64,000 bases of DNA, taken from positions 183,293 to 247,292 of the forward strand of contig CAYQVH010000003.1 of NCBI GenBank assembly GCA_964420975.1, given 5' to 3'. Source of the DNA: Accumulibacter sp964420975. Its GTDB lineage: Bacteria > Pseudomonadota > Gammaproteobacteria > Burkholderiales > Rhodocyclaceae. The notes below the pieces were generated by a model. It saw only the letters and a list, made by a program, of their open reading frames with translations. It was not told where the DNA came from and made no database searches. This document shows positions 1 through 9,663 of the stretch, piece by piece. A program made the position numbers and the translations under genes. Position 1 is the stretch's first letter. Each line of letters opens with the position of its first letter.

Positions 1-1894
1 CGCCAGGACCGTCACCGCCGCCGCCGTCCCACAAGGCGATGAAACGGACCTTGCGCACGCCCCAGGCGAGTGCCGTATAGAGGAGCCAGCGGTTACAGCG
101 TTCAAACGGATTGCCGGTGTCGCCGCGCAATCCGGGCGCCAGCGGACCGAGTTCCTTGGACATGATCCGCGGCGGTTCGGTAAGTGCAGCCACCAAGGCA
201 AAGTAGCGTTCGCGCCAGGCTTCGCCATTGCTGGCGGGAAGTATCGAGCGCTCAATAAACTCGGGTTCGGGGAGCGGCAACAGGATCTGCAGCCGCACAC
301 CACGCGCCTGACACGCTTCGAGGAAGAGCAGATCACCGCCGCTGGCGGCTTGCGCCAGCGCCAGATCGCCCGGGCCAGCGTTGAGGCGATCGAGTGCGCT
401 GGCGATCATCGCCGCCGCTGCCGACTCGCGTTCGGCCGGAAATCGCGCCGGAGAGCGCCCGGGACCGTCGACCATGTGACCGCTGAACAGCAACACCTGC
501 CGCGGATCAAACGGTGGAGTGCTGCGCGCGATCTCGCGGTCGACGAGTGTGATCGCGGCCGCCGTTTCGGGGGGGCGAAACGCGATGTCACGCAGCAAGG
601 TCAAGGTTTGCCGACTCGAATCGAGTGCAAACCAGTCGCGGTTGGCGGCGGCAACCATGCTCGCGTACTCGGCGCGAATGCTTTCGATCGGGTTAACCAG
701 CAGGCACAACTCGGCGTAACTCGCTCGCGCCCAATAGTCCTTGCGGTCGCGTTCCTGTGCGGTCAGAGCGGCCCAGAGCACACCGCCGGTCAGATTGTCG
801 ACTACCGCCGAGTTGGTTTGGCCACCGCAGTGTCGACGCAGCATGTGCAGGACGAGCGCGTTGATCCCAGAGTAGTGGTGCATCGGATCGGCGACGAAGG
901 CCTTGTAGTAGGGCTCGATGGCCTCTTCCAGCGCGGCATTCTCCAGCCGTGCAGCGTCGAGCATCTCTTCCGGCGTCTTTCCGGGCTGCCGCCAGCGGGC
1001 GACCCAGTTTTCCTTCTCCACCCGACCGGCGAGTGCCCACGCTTCGGCGTCGGTCGGAAAGTCGTCGGTAAGCCGCCGCACCCACTCGCGAGCTTCCTCA
1101 AAGCGCGACAGATGGCCAAGGCATATGGCTTTCTTTTCACGGCTACTCTTGTCGTCAGGGTCGATCGCCAACCCAAGTTCGAACTGTTCGAGGGCCAGTT
1201 CGTACTGCTTCATCTTGAGCAGCGCATCGCCCGCGGTCCGCCTTGCTTCGAGATGCAAGGCGCGCATCGGCGTCTCGTCGGCGAGAACCAGAATGTCGCC
1301 CGGGCGATTCTTTTGCCGTGCCACCTCCATCCGGCTGGCCCATCGTTCGTAGGCGTCGGAGAACTCGTTGCGCTGGGCGAGCAGCAAGCGGCGCCACTCG
1401 GGTTGTTCAAGGTGTGGAATCAGTTGAAAGACGGGACTCACCGTCCGCCGCGTCGAACTATCCATCGTCGAACGGATCATCGCCGTCAGCGCCTCGCGCT
1501 CGGCGGCTACCCGGTCCGGATCGGGAACACCGTCGCGCAAGGTGTAGTTGAGCTTGCGATCGGTGTAGATGTCGAAGGGCTGCGTCGGCCGCGGTCCCTG
1601 GACGAGGACGACGCCGCGCGCGCGCAGCGCGTGGCGGACGCCGAGCTCGTACCAGACGTTGGCGTTGTCAAGCGTCAGGTCGGCGATCACCAGATCGGCG
1701 ATCAACAGTTCCTGAAACATGTCGCTGCGGATGTCGCCGGCGCGTGTCTCCTCGTCGGCGCGAAACGCTTCCAGACCAGCCGCTTCGAGGGCGGGCCGAA
1801 TGTATTCGGTGTAGATCCGGTTGAAGTCGATGTCACGGCCGTCAGGCCCCGGCTTGCTGCCGAACGGCATGGCGACGAAGGCGTGCGGTTTCAT
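1..1894 (-). CDS. Nucleotide-hydrolase-like / TRAFs-binding TPR protein (partial)
   Basis: Reads leftward off the window edge, so the C-terminus is missing (about 631 residues visible). The N-terminus opens MKPHAFVAMPFG, and a VIADLT motif followed by NVWYELGVRHAL comes at about residues 70-92. This pattern is typical of nucleoside 2-deoxyribosyltransferase-like/TIR-like Rossmann domains. From about residue 180 there are TPR-like helices (ALEQFELGLAIDPDD) and then PYYKAFVADP..YSGINALVL, the signature of the TRAFs-binding (DUF4071) region. The ATG overlaps the stop of the CHAT gene (ATGA) and is preceded by AAGGAGG, so the two are translationally coupled. The role is inferred: a sensor or signalling adaptor working with the CHAT protease. 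No function is proven. Confidence 0.8.
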   Translation of the reverse strand, partial: MKPHAFVAMPFGSKPGPDGRDIDFNRIYTEYIRPALEAAGLEAFRADEETRAGDIRSDMFQELLIADLVIADLTLDNANVWYELGVRHALRARGVVLVQGPRPTQPFDIYTDRKLNYTLRDGVPDPDRVAAEREALTAMIRSTMDSSTRRTVSPVFQLIPHLEQPEWRRLLLAQRNEFSDAYERWASRMEVARQKNRPGDILVLADETPMRALHLEARRTAGDALLKMKQYELALEQFELGLAIDPDDKSSREKKAICLGHLSRFEEAREWVRRLTDDFPTDAEAWALAGRVEKENWVARWRQPGKTPEEMLDAARLENAALEEAIEPYYKAFVADPMHHYSGINALVLHMLRRHCGGQTNSAVVDNLTGGVLWAALTAQERDRKDYWARASYAELCLLVNPIESIRAEYASMVAAANRDWFALDSSRQTLTLLRDIAFRPPETAAAITLVDREIARSTPPFDPRQVLLFSGHMVDGPGRSPARFPAERESAAAAMIASALDRLNAGPGDLALAQAASGGDLLFLEACQARGVRLQILLPLPEPEFIERSILPASNGEAWRERYFALVAALTEPPRIMSKELGPLAPGLRGDTGNPFERCNRWLLYTALAWGVRKVRFIALWDGGGGDGPG

Positions 1895-4800
1895 CGGCCA
1901 ACTCCTCCTTGCAAAGCGCCGATCGCATCGGCAATAACGGTGAGTCGCTCGCTGGCGAGTTGCCAGCCGCGAACCGTGGTCGAAAGGGAACGGACGCGAC
2001 AGAAGGTCGCCAGCAAGCGAAGCTGCGTCAGGACCGAGTCGAACTCGCTCGGCTTTACGGTCAGATTGGACAAAGTTTCGCGGTAAGCGCGCAACAGTTC
2101 GTCGACCGCGGCTTGTCCAGCGCTGCCGTCCTCATGCAGGCTGCGGTCCAGAAGGTGTTCGACGAGCAGCGATTCCGCGTCCATGATTGCATCCCAGAAA
2201 CTGGCGCGATGCCGGTAAGCTTCGCCAGCCGCCTGACGACAGGAGCGAGCCAGCGCGATCGACTCAGGGTCAGAGTGACCGTCGATGTTGAGCAACGCTT
2301 CCATTCCCAGACGGTTCAGCGCATTGTACGAGCTGAAGTCGGGTTCTCCGGGCCTGCCTTCCGCTTGACGGTAGAGCGCGACGCTTTGCGCCAGGGCAGC
2401 GTCCATGGCGGCCAACGCCGGAGGTCGATCAGCAGCGCTCTTCGTGCCCACGGCGAGCACCTGGTTCGCGCAGAGGCTGGCCTTGCGCTTGGCGATGCCA
2501 CCGGCACTGGACAACACTGCGCTTGGCGCCCGCAGCGCGTTGTCGGAACCTCTTTCGATCAAACGCTGTAGCCGGAGCAGGCGCTCCAGCGCCTGGTCGA
2601 TCAACGCCTCGTCCGAGTTCTGCTCACCGAGACGCGCTTCGACGCTGGCCAGCTTTTCGACATCGCCGATCGGCAAGGAAGCGTCTTCCGACGACGACTC
2701 GATCGCCGCCAGATACGACTGTCGTGCGTTCGCCCAGTCGCCCAGGTCGGCCCAGGTCGCGGCCAGTGCCGACTGCACCGTGGGAAGCTGCAGCCACTCG
2801 GGCGGACAGCGATCGCTCAACAAGCGCCGGAGCCCGGCAGCAGCCGCCACGGCTTCGCGTTCGCCATGCCACTCGGTCGCTCGCGAAAAGGCGGCACGCC
2901 GGCTGTTCAGCTCGTCAACCAACTCGTCGGGAGCGGCGAAAGCGGTTTCCGTTTCGCTGTGCGCAAGAGACCGCAGCTCGGCGCGCCAGGCAGGATCCCC
3001 GTAGGCCTGGAAAGCTCCCCAGGTGATATCCTCGGGGTTGGCCGCCCAGACCGCCCGGCGCGCCTCGAAGACCGCGACGCCGAACGCTTTCCCTTCGAGC
3101 AGCAGCGCGCGATAAAACGCTTTGCCGAAAATCATCGCTCCCCGATCGTCGACCGCCCAGCCGGCGACGATCACGCAGCGCACGCCGGTGGCGATCAACT
3201 CGCGTGAAATGCTGGCTGCGAACAGGTTGCCGTCGGACGTCGTGCGCAGGGTGTCCTCGCTCGCGTTGCTGTCCAGCCTACCGAGATGACAGCAGTTGAG
3301 GAAAACGAGTTCAGGAACGGACTCCATCGCCCGGATCTCGGCCGCCGTGAGCAGCAATCCATCCGAGAGGACGACGCCGGTTCGCAAGTCGCCGTCGACG
3401 TGCCGCCGCTTGAAGAGTCCGTGCGCCGAAACGTGCAGCACGCGGAACGCGTCCTGATAGAGACGCGTGAGCACGTCGGCGGCCCGGCATTCGCGACCTA
3501 TCGCCCGCTCCACCGAGTAATCGAGCCTGCGCAAGAGCTGTGCGATCGCCTGCGCCTCTTCCTCGGCGGCGACAAGAGACGAGGGATCGGCCACCGCCGC
3601 GCCGTCCGGATCGGGAAACGCTTTGGCGAAACCGTCGACGGCCGGATTGCCGATCACCAGAGCGCGCCGTTCGCACCCCTGTCGTACCTCGCGCCGGTAG
3701 ACGGTGGTTGCCAACTGGCGAACGACGGGCGTCTTCGCCGCCAAAGGCAGACCGGCTTCCCCTGCGCCAGCGATATCGGTGACCATCAGTTCCCACGGCA
3801 CGTTGGCCGTGCGTTCGTCGACCACGAGAACAAAGTTTTCGACTTGGCGCGTGGTGTCCTTGAACTCGTTCGGCACCAGCAACTGAAAGAGCGTGCGGCC
3901 GAAATCGACTTGCCAGCGTGGACTCTGAATCTGCTGGCGCACGAGGCGTTCGACCAAACCGGGCTGACGCTGTTGAACGAGCGCCTCGGCGCGTGCACGC
4001 TGGCCAAGATAGAGGAAACGGAAGTGCTCACCCGAACTTACCGCTCGCCCGTCCTGCGCCGCCGCCGGCATCTCGCTGGTCGTGACAAGCAGTCGCGGCC
4101 AGTAGCCGCCGCTAGTCGCCTGAAGCTGGCGACGACGAACTCCGTCCCCCTCGACCAAGTGGGGTCGACAGCTCAATTCAACACGCTGCCGGCGTGCCAG
4201 CTCCGCCAAGCGGGTCGGCATCTGCCTCAGCGCGTAGACGGCGGCGATTGCCGTCGCCTGGAAAAGCTCGACCAGATCGAGCCGGCTGACCCGAATGTCG
4301 AGCCCCGTCACCTCCTGAAAGCGTGCGTTGGCCTCGATCACTCCACGCAACACGGCTTCGACCGACGCGTCGACCGAGAGATTGGCCGACGAGTTGTAGC
4401 CGAGTAGCAACGCGGCCAGCGGCAGTTCACGACCGTCCTTGCCGAGCACGTCGATCACCTGCAACAGGTAACGAAGCGTCCCGGCGCGCACCGCCTCGGT
4501 CAGTCGCCTGACGGTCAAACTGCCGTCGTAAGCGCCGAGGCCGCATACGACCGCTCCATTCAGGCTGCCGCGCCGCCGTTCCTGCTCGTTCGGGACACGC
4601 AGAACCACCGTCGCCGTCCCGGTAGCGCCGGCATAGAGCCCGAGGCGGTAGCGCTGGCCGAGGTCGCCGTCGAGCAGCTCGCGGTCGATCAAAGCTTCGG
4701 CGCCGGCAATCGGGTCCTGGTCGTAGTGTCCGAGCAGCAAGGGGCAGGTGAGAAAGCGCAGATCCATCGCCTTCACGCTTACCTCGAGGCGGCGTCGGGG

Positions 4801-6681
4801 GCGCGCGCGAGACCGGCGACGCGGCGGTGTTCCGAGCAGCGGGTCGCTTGCGGTTCCCGTCGCCAGCGGTGGCGGTTCGTGCTCGTCAACCCGGACTCGC
4901 TCGTCACCGACGTGCAAGTGCGCGGCAGTCCTGTCGGGCGCAACCACGCCCCTCGGCCGGTCATCAGCGGTAAACCTTGGATCGCGACGGTCGGCGACTC
5001 GCGAGCGCGTTGCGCCGTCCGAGTCGCTGACCAGCGCCTCATACGCCGGCAAGGCCAGCGGATCGTCGGCCAACAGCCAGTCGCGCACGGCAGTGCGCGT
5101 ATCGAGGTTGGCAAGATATCGAAAATGAGAGACGTCGGCGCCACGATCGATCAGCGCTCGCGCACACGCCTGTGGCGCAATCCCGGCGAGCATCGAGCGG
5201 CAGTCGACGACCAGATCGTGGTCCACGTCGTCGAACACCGGGTCGCCAAGGACGCTGCCGAATAACTGCAAGCAAGTGCTGCCCTCGTGGTCGCCGGCGA
5301 TCACCGCCATGGCCACGCCAGATCTCACTGGCGCTTCGCGCAGCAGGCGAGCGAGTGCCGACTCGGGGAGCATCGCTTCGACGCCGGGGATGAGCCGTGC
5401 GTCCGTCCTGCGGTAGGCAATTTCGAGCACCGCACGGGTGAACGCCGAAACCAGCGGAGCGTCGGCAAGGCACGGGACGCGACTGATCAGCGTCAGCACG
5501 GTGGACAGGAAGCGTTCGAGGCTGCCGCTCGCCAGCCTTGTCCCCCTTCCCGGACAGGCAATTCGAACGTAGCGACGAACGACCAGGCGACGCGTTGCGA
5601 GTTGACTCGCCAAGCTTTGCAGTTGCGTCCGCTGCTCGGCGCGCGCGCGGTCGAGCTCGAAAGACGCGCCACTTCGCTGCGCCAGATCACCGCCACCGAG
5701 ATCGGGCAAGTCCGGGCGGTGGTCGTCAATCAGCGACGCAAAGTCTTGCAGGCAAAGCAGGTCGGCGACGAGTCCTCCCCGCGAATGGGCAACGAAGCTG
5801 ACCTCGAGGTCGTCAGGCAGGGCAGCCAGCAACTGCAACGCGTTGTCGACCGGGTTCGCGGACCACGTGCGGTGCTCAAAGGCATAGAGGCCGCCTTTGA
5901 AGCGCCGCTGCATTGCTTGCCACAGCGACCGTTGATCGGTGAGCAGATCGCCAAAACTGCCCAGGGTCGACGACCCGAGGCCGTGAAGGAAAACCAGCAC
6001 CGGTCGACGTTGGTCCGCGGCGTGCTGCAAGTTCTGCTGCGCGCGAACGAGTTCGCCCCGACACCAGTCGTCGGCCTGCGACCCGGCAACCAAGCTGGCC
6101 GACAGTTGTCCGTCCCAGCAGTAGAGCCCCGGTGAGCGAGCAAGGCGTTCCTCAATCGCCGCCAGGAGTGCCTGCGTGTCCAGGTGACCGACTCCCAGCG
6201 CCGGCAAATCGACCCGATCGTCGCCGGGAGTGCAGTCGGCCGTGACGGTGAGCCGTTTGGCCAGCTTCCGGCGAGCGGCGAGAAGAATTTCGTCTTCTCC
6301 TGCGTCGACGGTCAACACGAAAAACCGAGTGGCGCCGGTCGCGACACCCAGAGGCGCGCAGCGAACCTCGCCGTGTTCCCCGAGCAATTCCGCTCGATCT
6401 GCCGCCAACGAGGCGTGGAGTCGCTGCGCACTGATGACGAGAGCGCCGCCGTCGGCGAGTTCGATCATCAGCACTTCGTCGCCGCTCACGGCATACGTTT
6501 GGGTTGGCGTCGCCAGCGCGCGCGTCGGCGACGTCAGCTCGAAGCCTGCGCGAACCCGAACGCAAGTCGCGGGCAGGAAGCCATCGTCGTCACCGTCACC
6601 ACGACCCGCGATGTCCAGCCGTTCTGGCGCCTGCCCCGCTACAGGGCGAAGACCGCTGACGTCGAGAGTAACGGTTTCCAT
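1891..6681 (-). CDS. Alpha/beta-hydrolase-like + CHAT protease + TPR-like protein
   Basis: A 1596-residue cytoplasmic-type protein without signal peptide. Residues about 225-330 look like an alpha/beta-hydrolase: FLHGLG near 231-236 (oxyanion region) and AHSRGG with a candidate nucleophile Ser300. Residues about 940-1240 form a CHAT (caspase-HetF-associated-with-TPR) domain with VLHVSAHG (catalytic His1087) and LNCCHLG, where Cys1131 lines up with the catalytic Cys of the usual SACxxG motif. The C-terminal 350 residues are helical and TPR-like. A low-complexity Arg-rich linker lies at about 615-632. The ATG has AAAGGAT upstream. It is the first gene of a two-gene unit with the TRAFs-binding protein. 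CHAT proteins act as proteases in bacterial immune and death pathways (established for some members); the target here is unknown. Confidence 0.88.
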   Translation of the reverse strand: METVTLDVSGLRPVAGQAPERLDIAGRGDGDDDGFLPATCVRVRAGFELTSPTRALATPTQTYAVSGDEVLMIELADGGALVISAQRLHASLAADRAELLGEHGEVRCAPLGVATGATRFFVLTVDAGEDEILLAARRKLAKRLTVTADCTPGDDRVDLPALGVGHLDTQALLAAIEERLARSPGLYCWDGQLSASLVAGSQADDWCRGELVRAQQNLQHAADQRRPVLVFLHGLGSSTLGSFGDLLTDQRSLWQAMQRRFKGGLYAFEHRTWSANPVDNALQLLAALPDDLEVSFVAHSRGGLVADLLCLQDFASLIDDHRPDLPDLGGGDLAQRSGASFELDRARAEQRTQLQSLASQLATRRLVVRRYVRIACPGRGTRLASGSLERFLSTVLTLISRVPCLADAPLVSAFTRAVLEIAYRRTDARLIPGVEAMLPESALARLLREAPVRSGVAMAVIAGDHEGSTCLQLFGSVLGDPVFDDVDHDLVVDCRSMLAGIAPQACARALIDRGADVSHFRYLANLDTRTAVRDWLLADDPLALPAYEALVSDSDGATRSRVADRRDPRFTADDRPRGVVAPDRTAAHLHVGDERVRVDEHEPPPLATGTASDPLLGTPPRRRSRARPRRRLEVSVKAMDLRFLTCPLLLGHYDQDPIAGAEALIDRELLDGDLGQRYRLGLYAGATGTATVVLRVPNEQERRRGSLNGAVVCGLGAYDGSLTVRRLTEAVRAGTLRYLLQVIDVLGKDGRELPLAALLLGYNSSANLSVDASVEAVLRGVIEANARFQEVTGLDIRVSRLDLVELFQATAIAAVYALRQMPTRLAELARRQRVELSCRPHLVEGDGVRRRQLQATSGGYWPRLLVTTSEMPAAAQDGRAVSSGEHFRFLYLGQRARAEALVQQRQPGLVERLVRQQIQSPRWQVDFGRTLFQLLVPNEFKDTTRQVENFVLVVDERTANVPWELMVTDIAGAGEAGLPLAAKTPVVRQLATTVYRREVRQGCERRALVIGNPAVDGFAKAFPDPDGAAVADPSSLVAAEEEAQAIAQLLRRLDYSVERAIGRECRAADVLTRLYQDAFRVLHVSAHGLFKRRHVDGDLRTGVVLSDGLLLTAAEIRAMESVPELVFLNCCHLGRLDSNASEDTLRTTSDGNLFAASISRELIATGVRCVIVAGWAVDDRGAMIFGKAFYRALLLEGKAFGVAVFEARRAVWAANPEDITWGAFQAYGDPAWRAELRSLAHSETETAFAAPDELVDELNSRRAAFSRATEWHGEREAVAAAAGLRRLLSDRCPPEWLQLPTVQSALAATWADLGDWANARQSYLAAIESSSEDASLPIGDVEKLASVEARLGEQNSDEALIDQALERLLRLQRLIERGSDNALRAPSAVLSSAGGIAKRKASLCANQVLAVGTKSAADRPPALAAMDAALAQSVALYRQAEGRPGEPDFSSYNALNRLGMEALLNIDGHSDPESIALARSCRQAAGEAYRHRASFWDAIMDAESLLVEHLLDRSLHEDGSAGQAAVDELLRAYRETLSNLTVKPSEFDSVLTQLRLLATFCRVRSLSTTVRGWQLASERLTVIADAIGALQGGVGR

Positions 6682-6758
6682 TATCCTTTTAGTCTAGCAA
6701 GCCCTCCGGCGAAGCGCGATCCCGCGCTCAAACGCCGTCCGCAAAACAAAGCACTTTG

Positions 6759-7886
6759 ATGAACCGCCCTTTACCTGCCCTTCCCGACCCGCAGACGGTC
6801 TCCCCCACCCCTCCGCACGCTCGGCCTCTCGACGCGTTGCGTCGCCTGTATCCGGTGGTCGCCTTTCTCTGCGGTTTCGTCTGGGATGCGTTGACGATCG
6901 GACAGCGAATCCGTGTCGTCGACTTCTGGCGCTTGGGGGCGTTTCTCTGTGGCGCTGCCCTGTTGATCGCCCTGCTCGCTCACCGTGAAGCACGCGGCGC
7001 GATGGCTCCGGGTGCCGAGAAAACTCTCGCTGGCCGCTGGGCTTCGCTGCGCTGGCAGGGGCCATACTTGCTGTTGCAGTTCTTCTTCGGCGGCATCTTT
7101 TCGGCCCTGTTCATTCTGTACTTCAAGAGCTCGGGTCATCTCGGCAGTTGGCTGATGGCGGCCGTTCTCGGCGCTCTGCTGGTCGGCAACGAGTTTGCCG
7201 GCAACCACTACGGACGCCGCTTCACGCTAACCTGGACGCTGTTCGCGCTGAACGCCATCCTGCTGCTCAACTTTGCGCTGCCGCATGCGCTGGGTAGTCT
7301 CAATCCGCTCTGGTTTTACGTGTCGACGGTCGCCGGCCTGGTGTTCACGATGCTCCTTCGCCACTTCACGGCGAGTCGGCCGGGACGCATCTGGCCGGCG
7401 GCCGCGCTGGCCGGCGCACTACTGCTGGCGTGGAGCCTCGACATGATTGCCCCGGTGCCGCTGGTCAAGCGCAAGCTGGCGATCGGGCACGAGTTCACGC
7501 AGGAAAGCAGTCGCTACGCGCTGCAAGTCGAGGCGGCGCGCTGGTGGGAGTTTTGGCGGGATCAGGCTGGCACCGTCCACGTCCCCGAAGGTAGCCGTCT
7601 ATACGGTGTTTCGGCGGTCTTTGCGCCACTCGGTGTGACGGCGGCACTCGAACACCGCTGGGAGGTCCGCGACGCCGACGGCTGGCGTCTCGTCTATCGC
7701 CGCCCTTTCCAGACCACCGGCGGTCGCGATCGTGGCTTCCGAGGTTATTCGTGGGTGCTCAACCCACCGATCGGCGACTGGCGTCTGGTGGTGGCGACGC
7801 AGGATGGACGCACGATCAGCCTCCTGCGGATCACCGTCGCGCGTGGCCTGCCGCCAGCCGGTGATCTGCGCAGCGAGGAGTTCTGA
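6759..7886 (+). CDS. DUF2914 polytopic membrane protein
   Basis: About 375 residues. Seven hydrophobic segments (about residues 30-235) are followed by a periplasmic-type C-terminal domain. In that domain the pattern HRWEVRDADGWRLVYR..RGFRGYSWV..IGDWRLVV is the DUF2914 signature. Members of this family sit in the inner membrane and have no assigned reaction. The ATG at 6759 directly follows an in-frame TTG at 6756; either could initiate. The gene is divergent from the CHAT gene (77 bases between starts) and convergent with the caspase gene, so it lies between two peptidase genes. Whether it belongs to the same system is inference from position only. Confidence 0.8.
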   Translation: MNRPLPALPDPQTVSPTPPHARPLDALRRLYPVVAFLCGFVWDALTIGQRIRVVDFWRLGAFLCGAALLIALLAHREARGAMAPGAEKTLAGRWASLRWQGPYLLLQFFFGGIFSALFILYFKSSGHLGSWLMAAVLGALLVGNEFAGNHYGRRFTLTWTLFALNAILLLNFALPHALGSLNPLWFYVSTVAGLVFTMLLRHFTASRPGRIWPAAALAGALLLAWSLDMIAPVPLVKRKLAIGHEFTQESSRYALQVEAARWWEFWRDQAGTVHVPEGSRLYGVSAVFAPLGVTAALEHRWEVRDADGWRLVYRRPFQTTGGRDRGFRGYSWVLNPPIGDWRLVVATQDGRTISLLRITVARGLPPAGDLRSEEF

Positions 7887-7891
7887 TCGCT

Positions 7892-9538
7892 TCAGTAAGA
7901 ATAGGGCTTCCAACCTCCCTGCTCGCGCGGCTTCTCAGCCACGGGAGGGACGGCGGCGGAGGCCGGTGTCGCTGCGGCGCCCGCGTAGTCGACCAGTTCG
8001 ATCCGTTCACCGCTGACGATGGCGCCGTCGCGGCGCACCACGTTTTCCATCGCCAGAAAGCCCCGCATTCGCTCAGGCGCCACCCATGCGGTCCTTTCGA
8101 AGCGGGTTCCACCGGCAAGGTCGTTGCCTCTCGCCTCGATGCGGTAGCTGTCAAAAGTGCCGGCAGGCAGCGTAATGCGCTCGCGCGCCGCAACGCGAAG
8201 CTCGAAGCGCAGGGTCGACGCCTTGCCGTTGGCCTGCGTCACGATGAACTGTGCCGGCCAGCGCTTGCCTAGCGCGTAGTCGTGGATAAAGAACTGGTAC
8301 GGTGTCCAGCGCGTGCCATCGGGAGCACGAACGCTGTTACCAAAGAGATCGGTCACCTTGTTGCCGTCGTTGTAGTACACCTCGTCGCCAACGACTTTAA
8401 GCACGGCGTCGGTGGTGCGGCCGGTTTCGCTGCGCGTCAGGAGATCCAGGGTGCGGTAACTGTAGCGCTCTCCCGGCTGGAAGCCGACGCCCTGTCCACT
8501 GTACGAGGCGGACACCGCCGTCCCGGCAGTGGTCGGGGTACACATCTCGGGACCGAGTGGGGGCGGGGCAGCCGCATGCACGGGCTTCTCCCCTTTCGCG
8601 CGCAACACCAGATCAAGCCGGTGTTGCGCGAGTTCGGCAAACTTGCCGCTCGGCCGCTGCCGAATGAACGCCTCCAGTGGCTCCGGTGAATTCGCTTCGC
8701 GCAAAGATTTCCACGCTTCAAGGTCGGCCTCGAATTCCTTCTGTTCGCGCGTCAGGTCTCGCCCACCACCACCGACAAACGAGAAGTCGCCTTCCAGCGA
8801 AGTGCTCTCCCAGGGTATCTGGGCGCCCTGGGATGCGCGTCTGACGGCGAGTCGAACCCGCTTGAAGACGTCTTCGACCGCCGCCCCGGGGACTCGCATT
8901 TCCTTGAGCAGGTTGTCGGTATACAGGCCGTGCTCGCCGTCGCCGTCGTCCGCCGTGTTGCCAGGCGCCGTCGCGTAAGCCAGCAGCGTTCCCGGAGGCG
9001 CGTCCAGTTGTGACAGACCGCGGTCGTCGGTGCGGAAATCCGGGCCAAACGGATTGTTGCGGCACGCGTCGAGGATCACCAAATTCAAGGGATTACGCGC
9101 CCTCGACAAGCCTTCGAGCAGCAGCCCGACATCGACTCCCTGCGCCGCAATGTCGGCGGGTTGGCGGATGCGCGCGTCGACCGGAAGCATGAAATTGCGC
9201 CAGTTGAGCTGAACGCCGTGGCCGGCGTAGTAGAAGACGCCGATCGCCCGGTTGTCGCGCGAGAGCGTCTCACCGAAGCCACGAATCGCCTCCTGCAGCT
9301 CGCGACGCGGTGCGTCGATCTTCAACGTCACACGAAACCCCGCGAGGCGCAAGCGATCGGCAATCGCCCGTGCGTCGGTTGGCGGATTGACCAGCGGCGC
9401 GCTGCTGTACGCGCCGTTACCGATAACGAGGGCAACCCTTCCCGGCGCTGTCTCGGACGGTGCAGCAAACCCCGGGCCCACAAACCACGTCACTGCACCC
9501 GCCAGCGAACCAGCGACAACTCGCTTTATCCCTTTCAT
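7892..9538 (-). CDS. Secreted caspase-like peptidase (C14 family)
   Basis: About 548 residues with an N-terminal hydrophobic leader (VVAGSLAGAVTWFVGPGFAA), so probably exported to the periplasm. The caspase p20 fold follows: RVALVIGNGAYSSAPLVNPP, FYYAGHG with catalytic His107, and VILDACRNNPF with catalytic Cys159. Both dyad residues are present. After a charged linker (about 260-330) comes a beta-rich C-terminal domain of unknown function. I chose the ATG at 9538 because AAAGGA lies 7 bases upstream and the signal peptide starts there; an ATG 11 codons further out lacks these features. It is divergent from the C13 peptidase gene. Bacterial metacaspases/paracaspase-like proteins cleave after basic residues in known cases; the substrate here is unknown. 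Confidence 0.88.
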   Translation of the reverse strand: MKGIKRVVAGSLAGAVTWFVGPGFAAPSETAPGRVALVIGNGAYSSAPLVNPPTDARAIADRLRLAGFRVTLKIDAPRRELQEAIRGFGETLSRDNRAIGVFYYAGHGVQLNWRNFMLPVDARIRQPADIAAQGVDVGLLLEGLSRARNPLNLVILDACRNNPFGPDFRTDDRGLSQLDAPPGTLLAYATAPGNTADDGDGEHGLYTDNLLKEMRVPGAAVEDVFKRVRLAVRRASQGAQIPWESTSLEGDFSFVGGGGRDLTREQKEFEADLEAWKSLREANSPEPLEAFIRQRPSGKFAELAQHRLDLVLRAKGEKPVHAAAPPPLGPEMCTPTTAGTAVSASYSGQGVGFQPGERYSYRTLDLLTRSETGRTTDAVLKVVGDEVYYNDGNKVTDLFGNSVRAPDGTRWTPYQFFIHDYALGKRWPAQFIVTQANGKASTLRFELRVAARERITLPAGTFDSYRIEARGNDLAGGTRFERTAWVAPERMRGFLAMENVVRRDGAIVSGERIELVDYAGAAATPASAAVPPVAEKPREQGGWKPYSY

Positions 9539-9663
9539 CGACCGTCCTTTCTTGATATATCGAGCGCGCACTACCCAATGAGCACTTCGCCTACGATTAC
9601 CGTATCCTACGACAACGCTTATTTGGGCAAAATCGTGGACCGCTCGTTTAACCGGAACGCCTC

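Noticed and set aside
350..2086. Long plus-strand open frame (578 residues)
   Set aside because: Antisense to the TRAFs-binding gene; Arg-rich, no motifs, no ribosome-binding site. The minus strand carries the recognisable protein.
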